A DNA stretch of 64,000 nt from Macrocystis pyrifera (GCA_031763025.1 JASSKH010000019.1:9464250-9528249); one strand, 5' to 3'. Positions 30,867 through 42,545 are shown, counted from the first letter of the stretch. Program-made: numbers and translations. Notes: generated by a model from the letters alone, not told the origin.

Positions 30867-31529
30867 CGAGATGAAAAGAAAAATAGAAAAGAACGAAAGA
30901 GAAAAGAAGCCGAGTCGAACGTTTCCGCGGTGCAATTTTTCAGAATAACTCAACTGCCACAGAACGTGATTCCCGGCGATCGCGCTCGACAGCGACGGTG
31001 GATAGACACAACTCGCACGCGTGAGGTACTCTCCACAGCAGACGGTTCTCGTGGTCCAACCCGCTCCATTTGGAGGGCTCTAGAACTTGTGTATCGGTCA
31101 TCGCTTTTCGATGGCAGGCGTTTGAATGTTGTGTGGGGCAAAGCTAAATAATAATGTTGTCGAGGGGGACTCAGGTCTAAAAATATACCGCCACAGCCAC
31201 TTGCGAGGGCACCCCACACCTATGATGATTCCCGGCCCATATATGCTCGCGCCGTTGGCAGATAAGCCGCATGGCAGCCACATGCACTACCATCGAGCGC
31301 TTGCCAACCTGTCGTAGAAACTTTATTGGAACTTCATCCCAACGTCTCAGCTCCTCCTGCGTTCCGCTTAGACCCTGGGTATCCCATATTTCGTTTATTT
31401 GGCACCCATTTCGTCTTTTTGTAAGTCTGCTTGAAAAAAAAAAATGTGAAAACCGATCTATCGGGATCTCTACTTCTAATTTGTTGAATTTGACCAATAA
31501 AACTCACGTGCTCTTTAGTTCTGCTGTTA
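30867..31529. other. Segment between two GTTAGGACCGGCCCT repeats
   Basis: About 660 bp with no recognised gene. The minus strand is open at 31497-31177 (106 codons), without a domain. If the flanking direct repeats are terminal repeats, this would be the element's interior. Confidence 0.3.
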
Positions 31530-31577
31530 GTTTTTTTATTACTTTTTTCGTTTCTTCGCTAGCGTTAGGACCGGCCC
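31530..31577 (+). repeat. Direct repeat with GTTAGGACCGGCCCT, copy 2
   Basis: Second copy of the repeat at 30805-30866, reading TTTTATTACTTTTTTCG...GCGTTAGGACCGGCCCT. Confidence 0.55.
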
Positions 31578-34500
31578 TAAAAAAATTTATTCGCTCATTT
31601 TCTCGAACCTAAAAGATGTGAACACGGAAGCACATCTGGGCCAGGGACCAATCAGCGCCAAGTGTATTCTCACCATTTCGATTTTCGATTTCGAGTTTCG
31701 ATTCTGTTTGGACACGCCATCACAGCCCAAACGTCACAAATACATACGACCGAGTATGTCCGTAGATGTTCGTTCGTGTTCGTTCAGCACAAAACAGAAT
31801 AACCCTATTAATAGCATGATGCATCGCAGATATATTACAAATGCAGGTGTTATTGAGGTCGCGCCTCACTACCACAAAATTATGAGTAAATTTCGAAGGA
31901 GAGTTGATTTCGGATTTCGGATTCCCACGGCAGCGAGGAACTCTTCATTTTCAAACATACAAAGGGAATCAAACCAGGAACTTTCTCACTTGCCAAAGTT
32001 GCGGACGACGATTCCAAAGTGCAGACCGCGCTACGCAAGCTTCAAGTCGACCCCCTCCCTATAGATCCTACCTCCCGGATTGCATAATATACTCGATCAA
32101 CTGGAGAGCACGTACGTACCGTGTGAGTAGGCGCAATTCTGGGGGAGTCAACGAGGGGAACTATTCTATCAGATAAACGTGAAGGAACGAGCCGTGGTGC
32201 CGAGGGGGAAAGAGAGCTCACCATGTCACACCCCAGGCAGGAGTTACAGCCAAGAGGGAGAGAGAATAAAAGGGCGAAGATGATAAATGATAAAAACAAA
32301 AAAGAAAAAGCAAATATATTAATAGTTGGTACGTACGGTTGCACTCTTGTATTGATAGTTATATTGAACAAAAAAAAACTCCCTTGCATCGTGAGTTGAA
32401 TGTTGTCGGCGAGAAAATCCACTGGGTTAAGAAGCATTCTTGCGAAGAAACGTCGGGCAGGCTGGCCAGTTACTTTCATGTCTAATTGCTTTTCTCGCTA
32501 GAGGTAGGTACCTAATATAGATGTATAGCTGTTGCAGCTGCAACTGCGAGGGAGCTCGTGCCGCTTCCCTATCCCCTCGCTTCCCTATCCCCTGCTCGTG
32601 CTGCTGCTGCTGCTGCTTGGTGCTGCCTGCGGCGGCTCTAGTGTAATACCTTGCGTGCGAGAGTAAATTTTTGCACAATAAACGACCACGGTGTAATAGC
32701 TCTATTATTATAGCACCAGCCGCACCCGCCGTAGAGCCGTCCTCTCAGGCCGCCCGCTTTAGTGCTGAGCTAAAAAATGCGTGTGTGTTCGTTCGCTGCG
32801 CGATGTGTGCACTTCGTAGCGATTTTCAAATATTGGTGCTGGTTTGCACTGCAAATTACGTGCCTTTTTCTGCTGGCAGGTTCTGAAACTTCGCCTGCGC
32901 AGGCGGTTCTACGCCGGCTGGCCGGGACAGCAAACTTCAACCCAAACTTATATCCATAACACCGTGTACACATTATATTATCTAGAATACCTGGTATTGT
33001 TTTAGGCAGCGAGCCACGAACCAGGCCAGAAATACTCTGTTCTCGCTCTCATGCGATTACTACGTTTCTGGGGTTAAAGAAAAACTCTGTCAGATTCTGA
33101 TATCGAGGAAAAAATATTTCGGCTCGAAGAGTGCAAACAAACGCCTTTTTGAGGCGCCAACAGTCGTACGGAACCTGGATATTATCGGTTGCATATTCGG
33201 GTTAGAAGCGAAGTGAATTCCAGGCCCTACCGCGGCATACACGGCTCGCATAGGCCACGATTGATTGTATTACGTCGAACTAATGCTAGCTAGATATCGG
33301 GGTCAGCGATACTATAAATATTGAAAACCTTTGCGTGCGCTCACACGTCAGCAAAACATCCAGACTCCTTGACGATTCTAAACGATTTTACTTCCTCCGA
33401 GGTATCACAGGCTCCCCTCAGTAGCACGTTGGTATTATTGCCACCAGAATAATCTGACATAGAGACAAACCGAACTAACTGCGGAACTCGTCCATGCTGC
33501 TACGCTTGGCAGCGCCTGCGTCTGTCTGTGCATGGCATACAAAGACGAAGGTTGGAGGTCCTGCAAAATGTTGTGTCTGGGCTCGCATCGTTCATCCACT
33601 GCGCAGGGCGTGTTGAAGACCGTTGTGAGAGAACGATTGCCGCGCCGTTGGTTAAATATCAGGGTATCCTCACCGTCGCGCGTTACCTACAAATAGACGA
33701 GAACACGCAAAATCGCTCTTCTTATATTATCTCCGATCTGTACAATTTCCGTGACGAGCCATAAAGAACGCCTCCAACTCCTTAAGAAGCTCCTAAGTCG
33801 GGTACCCCACTTATAATATTTGTATGTCCACGTATTCGCAATCGTGTACCGGGCACGTACTCACGAAAGAAGACCACGAGTACCAGACATACCTGCGCGC
33901 CGAGTACACTAAGGACTGCGCAACCTGTAACGTGAGACCATTGGCTAGAAAACGACACCGGCGACGATGAAGCGATATGCAAGGCAACGTGAACTTCAGT
34001 CGTGTCGCTAGAACGATGTCGTTGCCACTTGCTATGTGTTTGCGTCCCAGAGACTGATGCCGCTCCAAAATGCATATGTCCACACAACAAATAGTATGAA
34101 ATATATCGTATGGATGGAGGTACGGGCGTAATACTCGGTTTTGCGCAGAACAACTTATTCCTGGAACCCGCTCCGCTATTCATCCGCAATGAACGCTCAC
34201 CCTGTCCACTGCTTTAAGAGCTGCCAGATCGATGTTGTTGCCACGTCCTTTGTTGCCAGGGTCCTCGAGCGTGATGCCGATGCAACATGCATCTGCCTAC
34301 ACAACGGTATAAATATTCGAGAGATAAATGTTCGGTGTTCCGCGCAACGAGAATGGATCCGGTAATCAGTAACAAACTTATCATCGTGTGCACTCCTCGA
34401 ATCGTCGAACCGGTGGATTTAACGCGAGAAATCTCGAACGGCAGCAGTAAAGCAGCGTCGCCCGTGATGGCACGTCCAGCGCTCTCTACAGGATGCCTCG

Positions 34501-35190
34501 TAGTCATAAAGCCGTGTTATCACAGCACCGGTACTAATAGCTCCGTCGCACCAGCGGTGGCGCACTTGCTCCGCATCCGAGGCCACACGGCCAAAGGGAA
34601 AGCGACACCACACTAACTACCCCCCTCCATCGTGTCACAGTTGAATGTATACAAACCATTGATGGTTTGTCGCGCATGGTTCTTTCTTTCATTTCCTTGC
34701 ATTCTTCATAAACGCTCTTTTTTCACTTCGTCGGTTTTTATTGTTGTGTACAGCAAGCAGTCGTATTTATCTGTACAGGGATTGTACCTGCATCATGGGC
34801 ATCGCAATCGTGGTCCTTAACTCACTGTCAACCGGTCGGTGATCTCCTCACGAACGAGTGTGCATTGCGATGTAATATTATACTGCTGTACCAGGTATAT
34901 CCGTTTCTTACTTTATGGCCCCACGCACGGAACTCCATCTCCTGAAGATGAATAACATTAAAGACGGGCCCCGGGTGTGCGGCACGTTGACGGGTAGAAG
35001 AACTAGTTTGTTTTCCTTGTGAAAAACACGCACAACCTTCTTCAGACGGATGTAGAAAAGCGCTTGCTTTACAACAGCAGCAGCACTCTTTATGTAGCAG
35101 GTACCCTACGTACTTAACGCGACATCAGTCATGATTCTCCAATTTCGGCTCAGACGGGCGGCTAATTGCGACGTCAACGTTGAGCATTGA
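31578..35190. other. No gene recognised
   Basis: 3.6 kb of mostly unique DNA. Minor items are a CTG/CAG-rich run at about 32597-32620 and a GTTGCAGCTGCAAC palindrome near 32533. ORFs reach at most about 148 codons (31618-32064 plus), without recognisable domains, and antisense ORFs overlap them. Confidence 0.4.
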
Positions 35191-35194
35191 CAAG

Positions 35195-35830
35195 CCATAT
35201 TGAAGGAGTCGTGTGGCGTGGGTGGATGACGAACCTGCTTGCTTGTTTCGTATTGTCTGACGCCGAGGGGCCGGGCATAGTTGACAAACGCTGGACGGGG
35301 GCGTAGCTAGGTACCAGGCGGACTGGCAGGGAGACTCTGACTGCTACTCATACCATAAACTGCTGCCGCTACCTGGACGATGCTTTGTGCTTTGGTTTGC
35401 CTGTTATTTTCCCTTGGCTCTTAGGCTTACTCTGTTGACGTCGACTAGTGTTGTTTTTCTTATTTTTCTTTTTTGTTCCAGCTCGTTCTTTTCAAGTGTC
35501 TGACCGATGCCCTGCGGGGGGGACACGATGGTTGGTTGCTTTTATTGTTTCTTGTTTATGTTCTTCTTGCTTTCGAATTGTCTTCATTGTTTTTGTTTTC
35601 ATTTTTTTCTGTGTTTCGTGTCGTCTCTCTAGGTCACGGAATGTGTATGTCGTGCCTGTCGTATGAAGTATGATGACATGGCACTGCATTGCATACGTGG
35701 CAAAGTAGTATCTCTGTGGCGTAGCTTTGTGACCACAGAACTTGTATCTCTCTAGGATTTAAGAATCGGCACGGACGCTGGTTGTGCTGGATGTCAACAG
35801 CGTTTAATGTGGAGAAAACAACAACAACAA
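35195..35830 (+). mobile_element. LINE 3' end (copy D)
   Basis: Starts in the 3' region (GTCGTGTGGCGTGGGTGGAT near 35212). It continues through the CTACCTGGA block, the pyrimidine-tract/CCAG block near 35480, the mini-ORF and the terminal GAATCGGCACGGACGCTGG ... CGTTTAATGTG, with an (AAC)n-like tail to about 35838. No RT sequence is present. Confidence 0.85.
35636..35755 (+). pseudogene. LINE 3' mini-ORF (copy D), start codon lost
   Basis: Same 40-codon frame as in copies B and C. It encodes ECVCRACRMKYDDMALHC and ends LWRSFVTTELVSL, but the initiating ATG is ACG here. Confidence 0.4.
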
Positions 35831-35837
35831 TAACAAC

Positions 35838-36095
35838 ATACGACAGGCACGACATACACACTTCATGAAATATAGAAACGAAACGACACAAAGAAAAAAA
35901 CAAAGAAGACAAATTGAAAGATAAAACAAACGAAAAATACATAAGAAACAATCTGCGGTGCCCCCCGCCGCAGGTGATGCGGCAGGCACTTGAAACGAAT
36001 GAGCTGGAAAAAAAAAAAAGAAAAAGAAGAAAAACACCAATACTCGTCGTAAACAGAGTAAGGCTAACTACCAAGGTGAAATAACACACTACCCC
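35838..36095 (-). mobile_element. LINE 3' end (copy E), inverted, tail-to-tail with copy D
   Basis: Read on the minus strand from about 36095, it gives TTACTCTGTTTACGACGAGT, a long pyrimidine tract ending CCAG, TTTCAAGTGCCTGCCGC, and then the start of the mini-ORF (ATGAAGTGTGTATGTCGTGC). It breaks off at the AAC-rich tail of copy D, so the last ~150 bp of the LINE are missing. Confidence 0.8.
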
Positions 36096-36394
36096 CCTTA
36101 TTCAGCACAAATGCTTTAGCTGAAAAATATCCAGCTGCAGGAAAGCTCAGCCAAAAGTTATTCAATAATACCTCCAGTAAGTAGTAGTATTATTAGTATT
36201 AATAGTAGTGGTGACCAAAACCCATGTACAGGTAGAAGATAAGGAGGAAATCTGGGGTTGATGGAGAGGTATTGAATCGTTGGCATTATTTGACAGAGGG
36301 GATGGGCGAGAGGTGTATAGAGTTGATGACTAGCGGGCGCAATTGGTTGAACTAGGGAGACAGGCTGGGTTGATACTGTAAGGAAGAAGAACAT
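36096..36394. other. No gene recognised
   Basis: Spacer between LINE pieces, with a short (TAG/TAT)n-like run near 36178-36210. Confidence 0.4.
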
Positions 36395-36605
36395 CTACCT
36401 TATTACTCTACGGAGAGCCACTTTCGCCATAGAGAAGAAAAAGAAACAAAAGAAGAAAAAACGGAGGCGGGGACGAGCCTCACGTCGGCTGGCAAAGAAT
36501 GCAGCAGGCGAGGCTCGTAGGAGACAGAAGGAGGCGCTGATGGCGGTAGCGACCTACAATGTGCGCACCCTGGCTGTAATGGGAAAGAACGGGTGCGGAG
36601 GTTTT
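36395..36605 (+). mobile_element. LINE ORF2 N-terminus / endonuclease start (fragment)
   Basis: The plus strand encodes a very basic stretch (KKKKQKKKKRRRGRASRRLA) followed by MAVATYNVRTLAVMGKNG, the characteristic first strand of an AP-type endonuclease in non-LTR elements, where TYNVRTL carries the conserved Asn. The similarity stops at about 36605, where the TTCCA/TGGAA tract begins. It probably belongs to the same LINE family, but this cannot be shown because copy C lacks this region. Confidence 0.6.
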
Positions 36606-37304
36606 GCAAGTTGAATGTAGAATGGAATTCGCGTCGTAGGCTCATACTCGACTTCCAATACTTCCATTTTGACATCCAAACTTCCATTTTCACTTCCAAA
36701 AGCAAGTAATTAGGCCAAAGTCCCACGTTCATATGGGCCCCGGAGAGTGGATAGAAGCGTCTTCAGATGTAGATGTGAGTTTTGCATGGTAATACAAGGC
36801 AAACATATTTCTTGGGAGTTTAGTAGAAGTGGATGAAAGCACGTGGATGTACGTGAAAGTATGCTGCATTTATGCTTGCATATGAGAGTGTATGGAAGAT
36901 TCGGCAAACGCTGATATGAATTTCCGTGTAAGTAGGGGTTACATCTTACTTTGGAAGTTGGATACTTGGTAGCGGATGGAAGTAAGTGGGATTAGGAGGG
37001 AGGGAAGCTTGAATATAGAAATGGATGGAAGCGTCGGCGGGCGTGCGTAGAAGATTCCATTGAAATGGAAGTTACATGGAAGATAAATATGTACGTAAGC
37101 TGTAGCCATTGGAAGTTTAATGGAAGTGCGTGGAAGGTAGGTACAAATAGGTGGAAGTCGCGCTTGAATATGGGGGGAGTGGTCAGAAGATTCTGCGTAC
37201 TCAGATGCGAGTTTTGTTGAGATTAAATGTAAACTGGAAGTTTTGAAAGCCAAACAAAAATTTGTGGAAGTTGAATGGAAGCGGATGCGAGTAGGTGTGT
37301 GTGT
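36606..37304. repeat. GGAAG/TTCCA-rich degenerate repeat tract, left part
   Basis: Starts with ACTTCCAATACTTCCATTTT-type units (36650-36705). It continues with TGGAAG, GTGGATG and GGAAGT motifs every 15-40 bp, mostly in one orientation. The same composition resumes at 38051 beyond LINE copy F, which splits the tract. Confidence 0.6.
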
Positions 37305-38050
37305 GTTCTTCACATTAAACCGTTCTTCTACTCGTCGACATCCAGCAAGCCCAGTGTCCGTGCTGATTCTTCAACCTAGAAAGATACGAGCTCTGTGGTC
37401 ACAGACTACGACACAGAGATAACACACCGTAATGCATTAATATCCTACGCAATACCATGTCTTCGCACTTACATACATACGCCAGCGACCAAAATAACCA
37501 TAAAGAAAGAGAAGCAACGAAAAAGCCAAACCGAAAAAGAAAACGAAAACGAGAAGAATCCCAAATAAATAAAAAAATGGGAAGCCAAAGCTCAGACACA
37601 TGCTTACCCCGAGCATGAGCCGAAAGGGACGTGCAAGGGGGAAGAAACGGGAAGGCAAAAGGGAACTATGCATCCCGGGGAACACTTAACTAAGTATACA
37701 TAGAAATAATGAGTGGGTCAAAATACGCTCGTCACCCACCCACTATGTAGTACTTCTTTCATAAGGATAAGAAGGGGAGAATATAGCAACAAGTTAAGTC
37801 ATGGAAAAAAATCAAAGCACCAAGCCAATACATACCGAACGGCCGCAGCAGTTGGGGGTACGAGCAGCAAAGAAAAGTCCAACCTATTAGTCGGCCTGGT
37901 ACCTTGCTACCCTATCTGCGGTCTCTCTGCTACCCTCTTCTACCGCGGTTTCCCTTCTACTCCTCCTGTTCCCCCCCCTGCCCCCATACACTTGTACGGT
38001 GTTCCTTCTACCCCTCCTGCTGTTAACCCTACCCCCATTCCCTATGACAC
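37305..38050 (-). mobile_element. LINE 3' fragment (copy F), nested in the TTCCA/TGGAA tract
   Basis: On the minus strand from 38050 it carries the end of ORF2 (GTAGGGTTAACAGCAGGAGG ... AGATAGGGTAGCAAGGTACC). It ends with GAAGAATCAGCACGGACACT, then GATGTCGACGAGTAG and CGGTTTAATGTG at about 37310, with an AC-rich tail. The middle (37430-37880) is poorly conserved. Confidence 0.7.
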
Positions 38051-38620
38051 TAGGTGGAGTTAAGTGGAAGTTACGGTTGAAGATGTATGTGGAAAGAAGA
38101 TTCTACGGACGCCGATAGAAGTTTCCTTGAAGGTAGAAGTCAAATGGAACTTCTAGACGTGAACTGCAAGTGGGTGACAGTAGGTGAAAGTATATCAAGG
38201 TGTATGGAAGCGTAGTGGAAGCTGGACGACGGTTCTACCGGGCATGGCAATGGAAGCTTCCACTATACTTCCACTGGCTTCCACTTTGGAAACTTACACT
38301 GGCTTGCACTAGCTTCCAAAATGGAAAATTCCATGGATTAAATTAACGTTTCCACTCGACTTCCAAAACTTCCATTTGGAAGTAAACACTTCCACAACTT
38401 CCATTTGGAAGTACACAACTTCCACAACTTCCGTTTGGAAGTAAACAACATCCATTTTGACTTTCACAACTTCCTTTGGAAGTAAAAAACTTCCATTTTG
38501 ACTTTCATAACTTCCATTTGGAAGTGAAAAACTTCCATCTGGGAGTCAAAATGGAAGCTTTGGAAGTTTTTTTTCTCCAAATGGAAGTTGCGAAAGCTTC
38601 CACTCATGTACCAGATAATG
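38051..38620. repeat. ACTTCCATTTGGAAGT palindrome tract, right part
   Basis: 38051-38260 carries GGAAG motifs. From about 38255 the motif alternates strand, and 38370-38620 is a dense series of ACTTCCATTTGGAAGT palindromes spaced by AAACA/AAAC and TTTGACTTTCA segments. Each unit can form a hairpin. Confidence 0.75.
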
Positions 38621-39539
38621 AGAACCACTCGTGCGAGCGCTGCTCGTGGCCGATTGGGTTCATTTCTGGGCCAATACCTCGGGGTGGGTCCACACTACAC
38701 TTTGGAAATGCATAGGGCGCCGTCAAACGCTGTCCAGGGCGCGCTGGCAGGTGCTGAGTGGGCGGCAGTTCTTTGCAAACTTGGTTTTCGAGACAATTCG
38801 GAACTTATTCGGATTCATTCCGAAATATGCTTCCGAAAATGGCGGCACCGCAGATGGCAAATAGACCAGAGGAACCTTAAGAAGGTCGGCGAGGTTAAAG
38901 AAGAAAATTGTTGGTGTTCTCACATTAACCCATTGCCACAATACAATGCATTTTGTGGTTGCAAGACAGGCTCCATTAACCACTAACTCTGGGGTCGAAG
39001 AATACATCGGTAGCAACGAAAAACAATCGAAGAATAATACACATGATTATACTTTTTTTTGTTTTTTTTTTATATCCTCTGGCGGATTGGAAAAAATAAA
39101 GCCTAAGCTCACCACACTTCCACACTCCAATTTCGTGTCGTGTGTCAACATAGCCCATAGCGTAGATCCCGTTGCAACATCAGAACAAGTTGCTGTTACC
39201 ACTGGAGTTTGGGCACGTTGACCCGACCTGACCCCCGAGAGCAGCAGGTGCGGTGCAGATAGTCACCAGGGAGAGTGATGTCTTCCGGGTGGAGTGCGAC
39301 TTACGGGAGCTCACCCACTAACAAATACCGAGGATATAGGGCCTTCCCGCCGGACTTGGTCCAGTTACGGTCCACTATCCCCATTGGGGCGTTGTTCCTG
39401 AAACTATTAATAGAGAGTTTAGGGAAAAAAAATAAAATAAAACTTTGCTCGGGGTGGGTGCTCATGGTGGGTGCTTTCAGGTTTAGAAAAATTAAATAAA
39501 AAATAATAGTATTTTATCAATAGCTCGCTTTCCCCTGTG
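38621..39539. other. No gene recognised
   Basis: The plus ORF at 38588-38986 and the antisense ORF at 38723-39016 overlap; neither has a domain. A T-run near 39051-39071 and an A/T stretch near 39420-39510 flank the LINE endonuclease fragment. Confidence 0.35.
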
Positions 39540-39800
39540 CCTTCTTTTACCGTACGATTCGGGGCGAACCGGCCAAAGAGGCGAATGTTGCAGACCACGT
39601 GGTTGTGGTCAGATTCATGCCGGTCCCTTGGTGGTGGCCGTACTGTCATGTTGCGGACCAGGGGTCGATCAACTTGTCGAGTAAGCATGTAGTCTAGCCT
39701 ACACTGATTGTTCCCAGAGTTTGGAGATTGGAAAGTATACGACACCCCGCGAGTAGGTGCGGCAAAGAATCGGTATCAGGTGGAAAGCACTACAGCCAGC
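39540..39800 (-). mobile_element. LINE endonuclease C-terminal fragment
   Basis: Minus-strand translation gives FFAAPTRGVSYTFQSPNSG, then RLDYMLTRQVDRPLVRN and ESDHNHVVCNIRLFG. This is the C-terminal half of an AP-like endonuclease, with the diagnostic LDY(I/M)L and catalytic SDH motifs. Upstream (39800-39900 on the minus strand) the frame is broken. The fragment ends at about 39540 without reverse transcriptase. It probably comes from the same or a related LINE. Confidence 0.7.
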
Positions 39801-40405
39801 AGCACAAGAAACAGCAGTTGATTGTTTCCTGGCTCCCATTCCTTGCAAAGATGTTGGGAGACAGCACTTTGGCCCCTTGACAGACATCGTCGTGGTAAAC
39901 GTCTTGACAGTCAGCCTTGATGGCCAAACCTGGGGATGCCAAGTAAAATCCCCGTTATTACAGAAACACCTGAACATATTGACGAAAGTAGTGTGGTTTC
40001 CTGTATTCTTGTCGTTTTCGGCATTTTGATATACATACATTTCCGACTCTGCAGAAAAATACAATGGAATTACAAAATGTCGACATTTTTACTTAGGGTT
40101 AGCGCGAATAAAACGAGCAAAACAGCTGCAAGTAGAAAAAAACGGGATTTCCACAAATGTAATGAGACTTTTTCTTCCAAGGGGTAGGCGACATATGTCA
40201 GACAGCCTTGACTTGACAGACAGTTTGACACTCACACGATACCTTTCATCCCCTGCGGCATCTCCTTTCTGTTATTTCCGTAATTTCCGTATGCGGAGAA
40301 CATTCAAATTGAAATACATACCTGTTACGTAAAAAGTACATCCGTAAAATAGTTGGTGGAATGAGGAGCGTGGCAGGCGCCTATATGAGGCCAAGCGTTT
40401 GGAAG
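39801..40405. other. No gene recognised
   Basis: May hold a decayed upstream part of the endonuclease fragment on the minus strand to about 39900. Nothing else was recognised. Confidence 0.35.
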
Positions 40406-40469
40406 TGCAGTCCCGTTTAACGACGAAACACTCAAGTTACAAGCAATGTGTCGCCCTAACGGGACAGCC
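40406..40469. mobile_element. GCAGTCCCG miniature element, diverged copy
   Basis: TGCAGTCCCGTTTAACGACGAAAC at the left mirrors TGTGTCGCCCTAACGGGACAGC at the right. Terminal bases match the family at 27590 and 43492, with several mismatches. Confidence 0.45.
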
Positions 40470-41974
40470 TTATGTCCTAGGAGCATTAGACTTTTACTGT
40501 CTCAAGATCGTATTCACCATTTTAGGGCAATGCGCGTCATGAAAGAACTTTGTGTGGTGGCTGGGTGGGTATGGTTATGGGTGGGTGGGTAGGGGTTGGT
40601 GGTTAAGTACGTGGGTACCTGGGTGCGCTCGCTAGTGCGTGGGCTTGTTGGTCCCATGATCACATACATTTTCCACGCCCAACACTTCGATGTTAGGCGA
40701 TGCGCGTCGGCGCCAAATCCTTGCATGATGGGTGGAATGGCGCAGAACGGGGTGGCGACGTGTACCGGCAGTATCAAATAGTAATGTCATATTATCCACA
40801 TCACACATCACAGGTATTAATAGTCTTGGGAGAGAGATACCTGGTACCAGGTATACGCTATTACACGATGGACGTCAGCAAAAGAAAAGTCTATGGTGGC
40901 GGGGTAGATATGGGCTTAAAGACGGGTCGGCGAAGAACAATGTATGTAGTTATGTATGGTGACTGAGCGGGTATGGGGTATGCGGGGTCACAGCAGTCGT
41001 TTCTGGTTGCCTAAAAGTGTTGTCTGGCCATCCGACAACCTCCCACACCCCATAAATAAGAAGTATGCTTCCATTTCGCGGGCTGTGGTTGCTTCTTGCA
41101 GCTGTCGGTAAGTAAGTGAAATGCAAGCTTTCAGTTCGGGGCTGTTGCTTTTTCATTTTTGGGTACAGTAGGATACCTCAAATCCCGACCAAAATTCGAC
41201 CATTCACTGCATACCGCACTTCAAAGTCGAGGTGTAGGCCTCTGGTGATAAAACGCGGATGGCCGATTGGAAATCAATCGCATGCTAGCTGCTTCGGATG
41301 AAACAGTAAGTAAGCTACTGTTGCTTTATACCCGCTCTCTGCTAAGACACGAACCGGCCGTAGGTCCGAACGCACTGTGTTAAAATAACTACGGCATTAG
41401 CAAGCGCGAAACAACATCTGCTGTAGAGACGACTCGTATTACTGTAGACTCGTCCGGAATGCGGGGATCATAGACTTTCTTCGCTGCAACTAACGGACTC
41501 GCTGCTGGATCGGGAATGTGTTCGAGCTAAAACGCGTAAGCCGATGTGGAGGGAATGAATAAACACAGTGAGTCACAGGCAGTAACAGAAGTCTACAACA
41601 GCGTTTTTTCGTCAATACAGTATTAACGACGCGAGATCTCTGGCATCGAACCGTAGATGGGTTCGTAGTGCTCTCCTTTTCTCGTTTTAGTACGCACCGT
41701 TGAATGTTTTAATATCGTAGTTCCAGATTTGAGCAAACCAACACTCTAACATACACGACGCGAAGTATATACATCCACTGCTGTGGTGTCTATAAGTGGA
41801 AACATGGTCATAGTCAACAGCACGTATCTGATGTAACAATAATCATCGGCAGCGAAAGGGTTTATGACATTGGAAGTTGTAGCAGGGGCGGCTGGAGCAG
41901 TTTTATTTGACACCTCACGTCAAACTACAGGAGGTCAGACTGAAAACAAACCGGGCTGTAAAGGTGTCACCTGC
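40470..41974. other. No gene recognised
   Basis: Contains GTGGGTGGGTGG-type runs near 40560-40600 and a perfect 18-bp palindrome ATACCTGGTACCAGGTAT at 40837-40854. ORFs are short. Confidence 0.4.
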
Positions 41975-42545
41975 TGAGCTGTGGGCGGGTAAACGATCGA
42001 TTCATTACCCAGCCCAGGGTAATCGCTATATCAGTCTCCCCCCCTCTGAACGGCGGGGTGATTGGGGCGTCGGTACCGTAAATGGCCCTACGCTGATCCA
42101 CTCGCTTCGTTTCAATACCTGGGGAACCAGCGAGACGTATGTGTAGGGACACGCGCCTAAACGTTTCCGAAACAGAAACGTTCGAAGTGAGATTCGAGCC
42201 CATGTTCTCGACGACGTCAAATGTGAAGGTGATGCGTACTGATCTATAGGAGTAAACAATTGATCGATTACCCAGCCCAGGGCAATCCATAAAACGTTTT
42301 CCCCCCTATGAACGGCTGGGTCATTGGGACGTCGGCACGGTATAAGGCTGTACGCTGCCCTACCCGCTTTGTTTCAATACCTGGGGAACCACGGAAAAAT
42401 ACATTTAGGGAGGCACGCGCAAGCGCTTCTAAAAACGAAACATTTGAAGTGAGATTCGAACCTGTGTCCTCGACGACGTCAAATGTGAAGGTAATGCCGA
42501 CTGAGCTACAGGGGTAAACGATCGACCGATTACCCGGAACCGGGT
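41975..42545 (-). repeat. Tandem tRNA-derived SINE-like repeat, ~265-bp units
   Basis: Two full units and the end of a third lie head to tail on the minus strand. The upstream unit starts near 42515 with CCCCTGTAGCTCAGTCGGCA, which carries an intact A box (TAGCTCAGTCGG), and has a B box AGGTTCGAATCTC about 40 bp later. The second unit starts near 42255 with a weaker A box (TAGATCAGTACG) and GGCTCGAATCTC. Both share CTTCACATTTGACGTCGTCGAG, a TGGTTCCCCAGGTATTGAAAC block and a TTACCC(A/G)GCC-type 3' end. The D- and T-arm motifs resemble tRNA but no complete acceptor stem forms, so these are tRNA-derived repeats rather than tRNA genes. Confidence 0.7.

Noticed and set aside
40837-40854. 18-bp perfect palindrome ATACCTGGTACCAGGTAT as an operator
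   Set aside because: It is isolated, with no adjacent gene. Partial versions (ACCAGGTAT) occur elsewhere, but no pattern was found.
42430-42515. Functional tRNA gene on the minus strand
   Set aside because: A and B boxes are good, but no acceptor stem closes and the unit is tandemly repeated with non-tRNA sequence; classed as tRNA-derived repeat.
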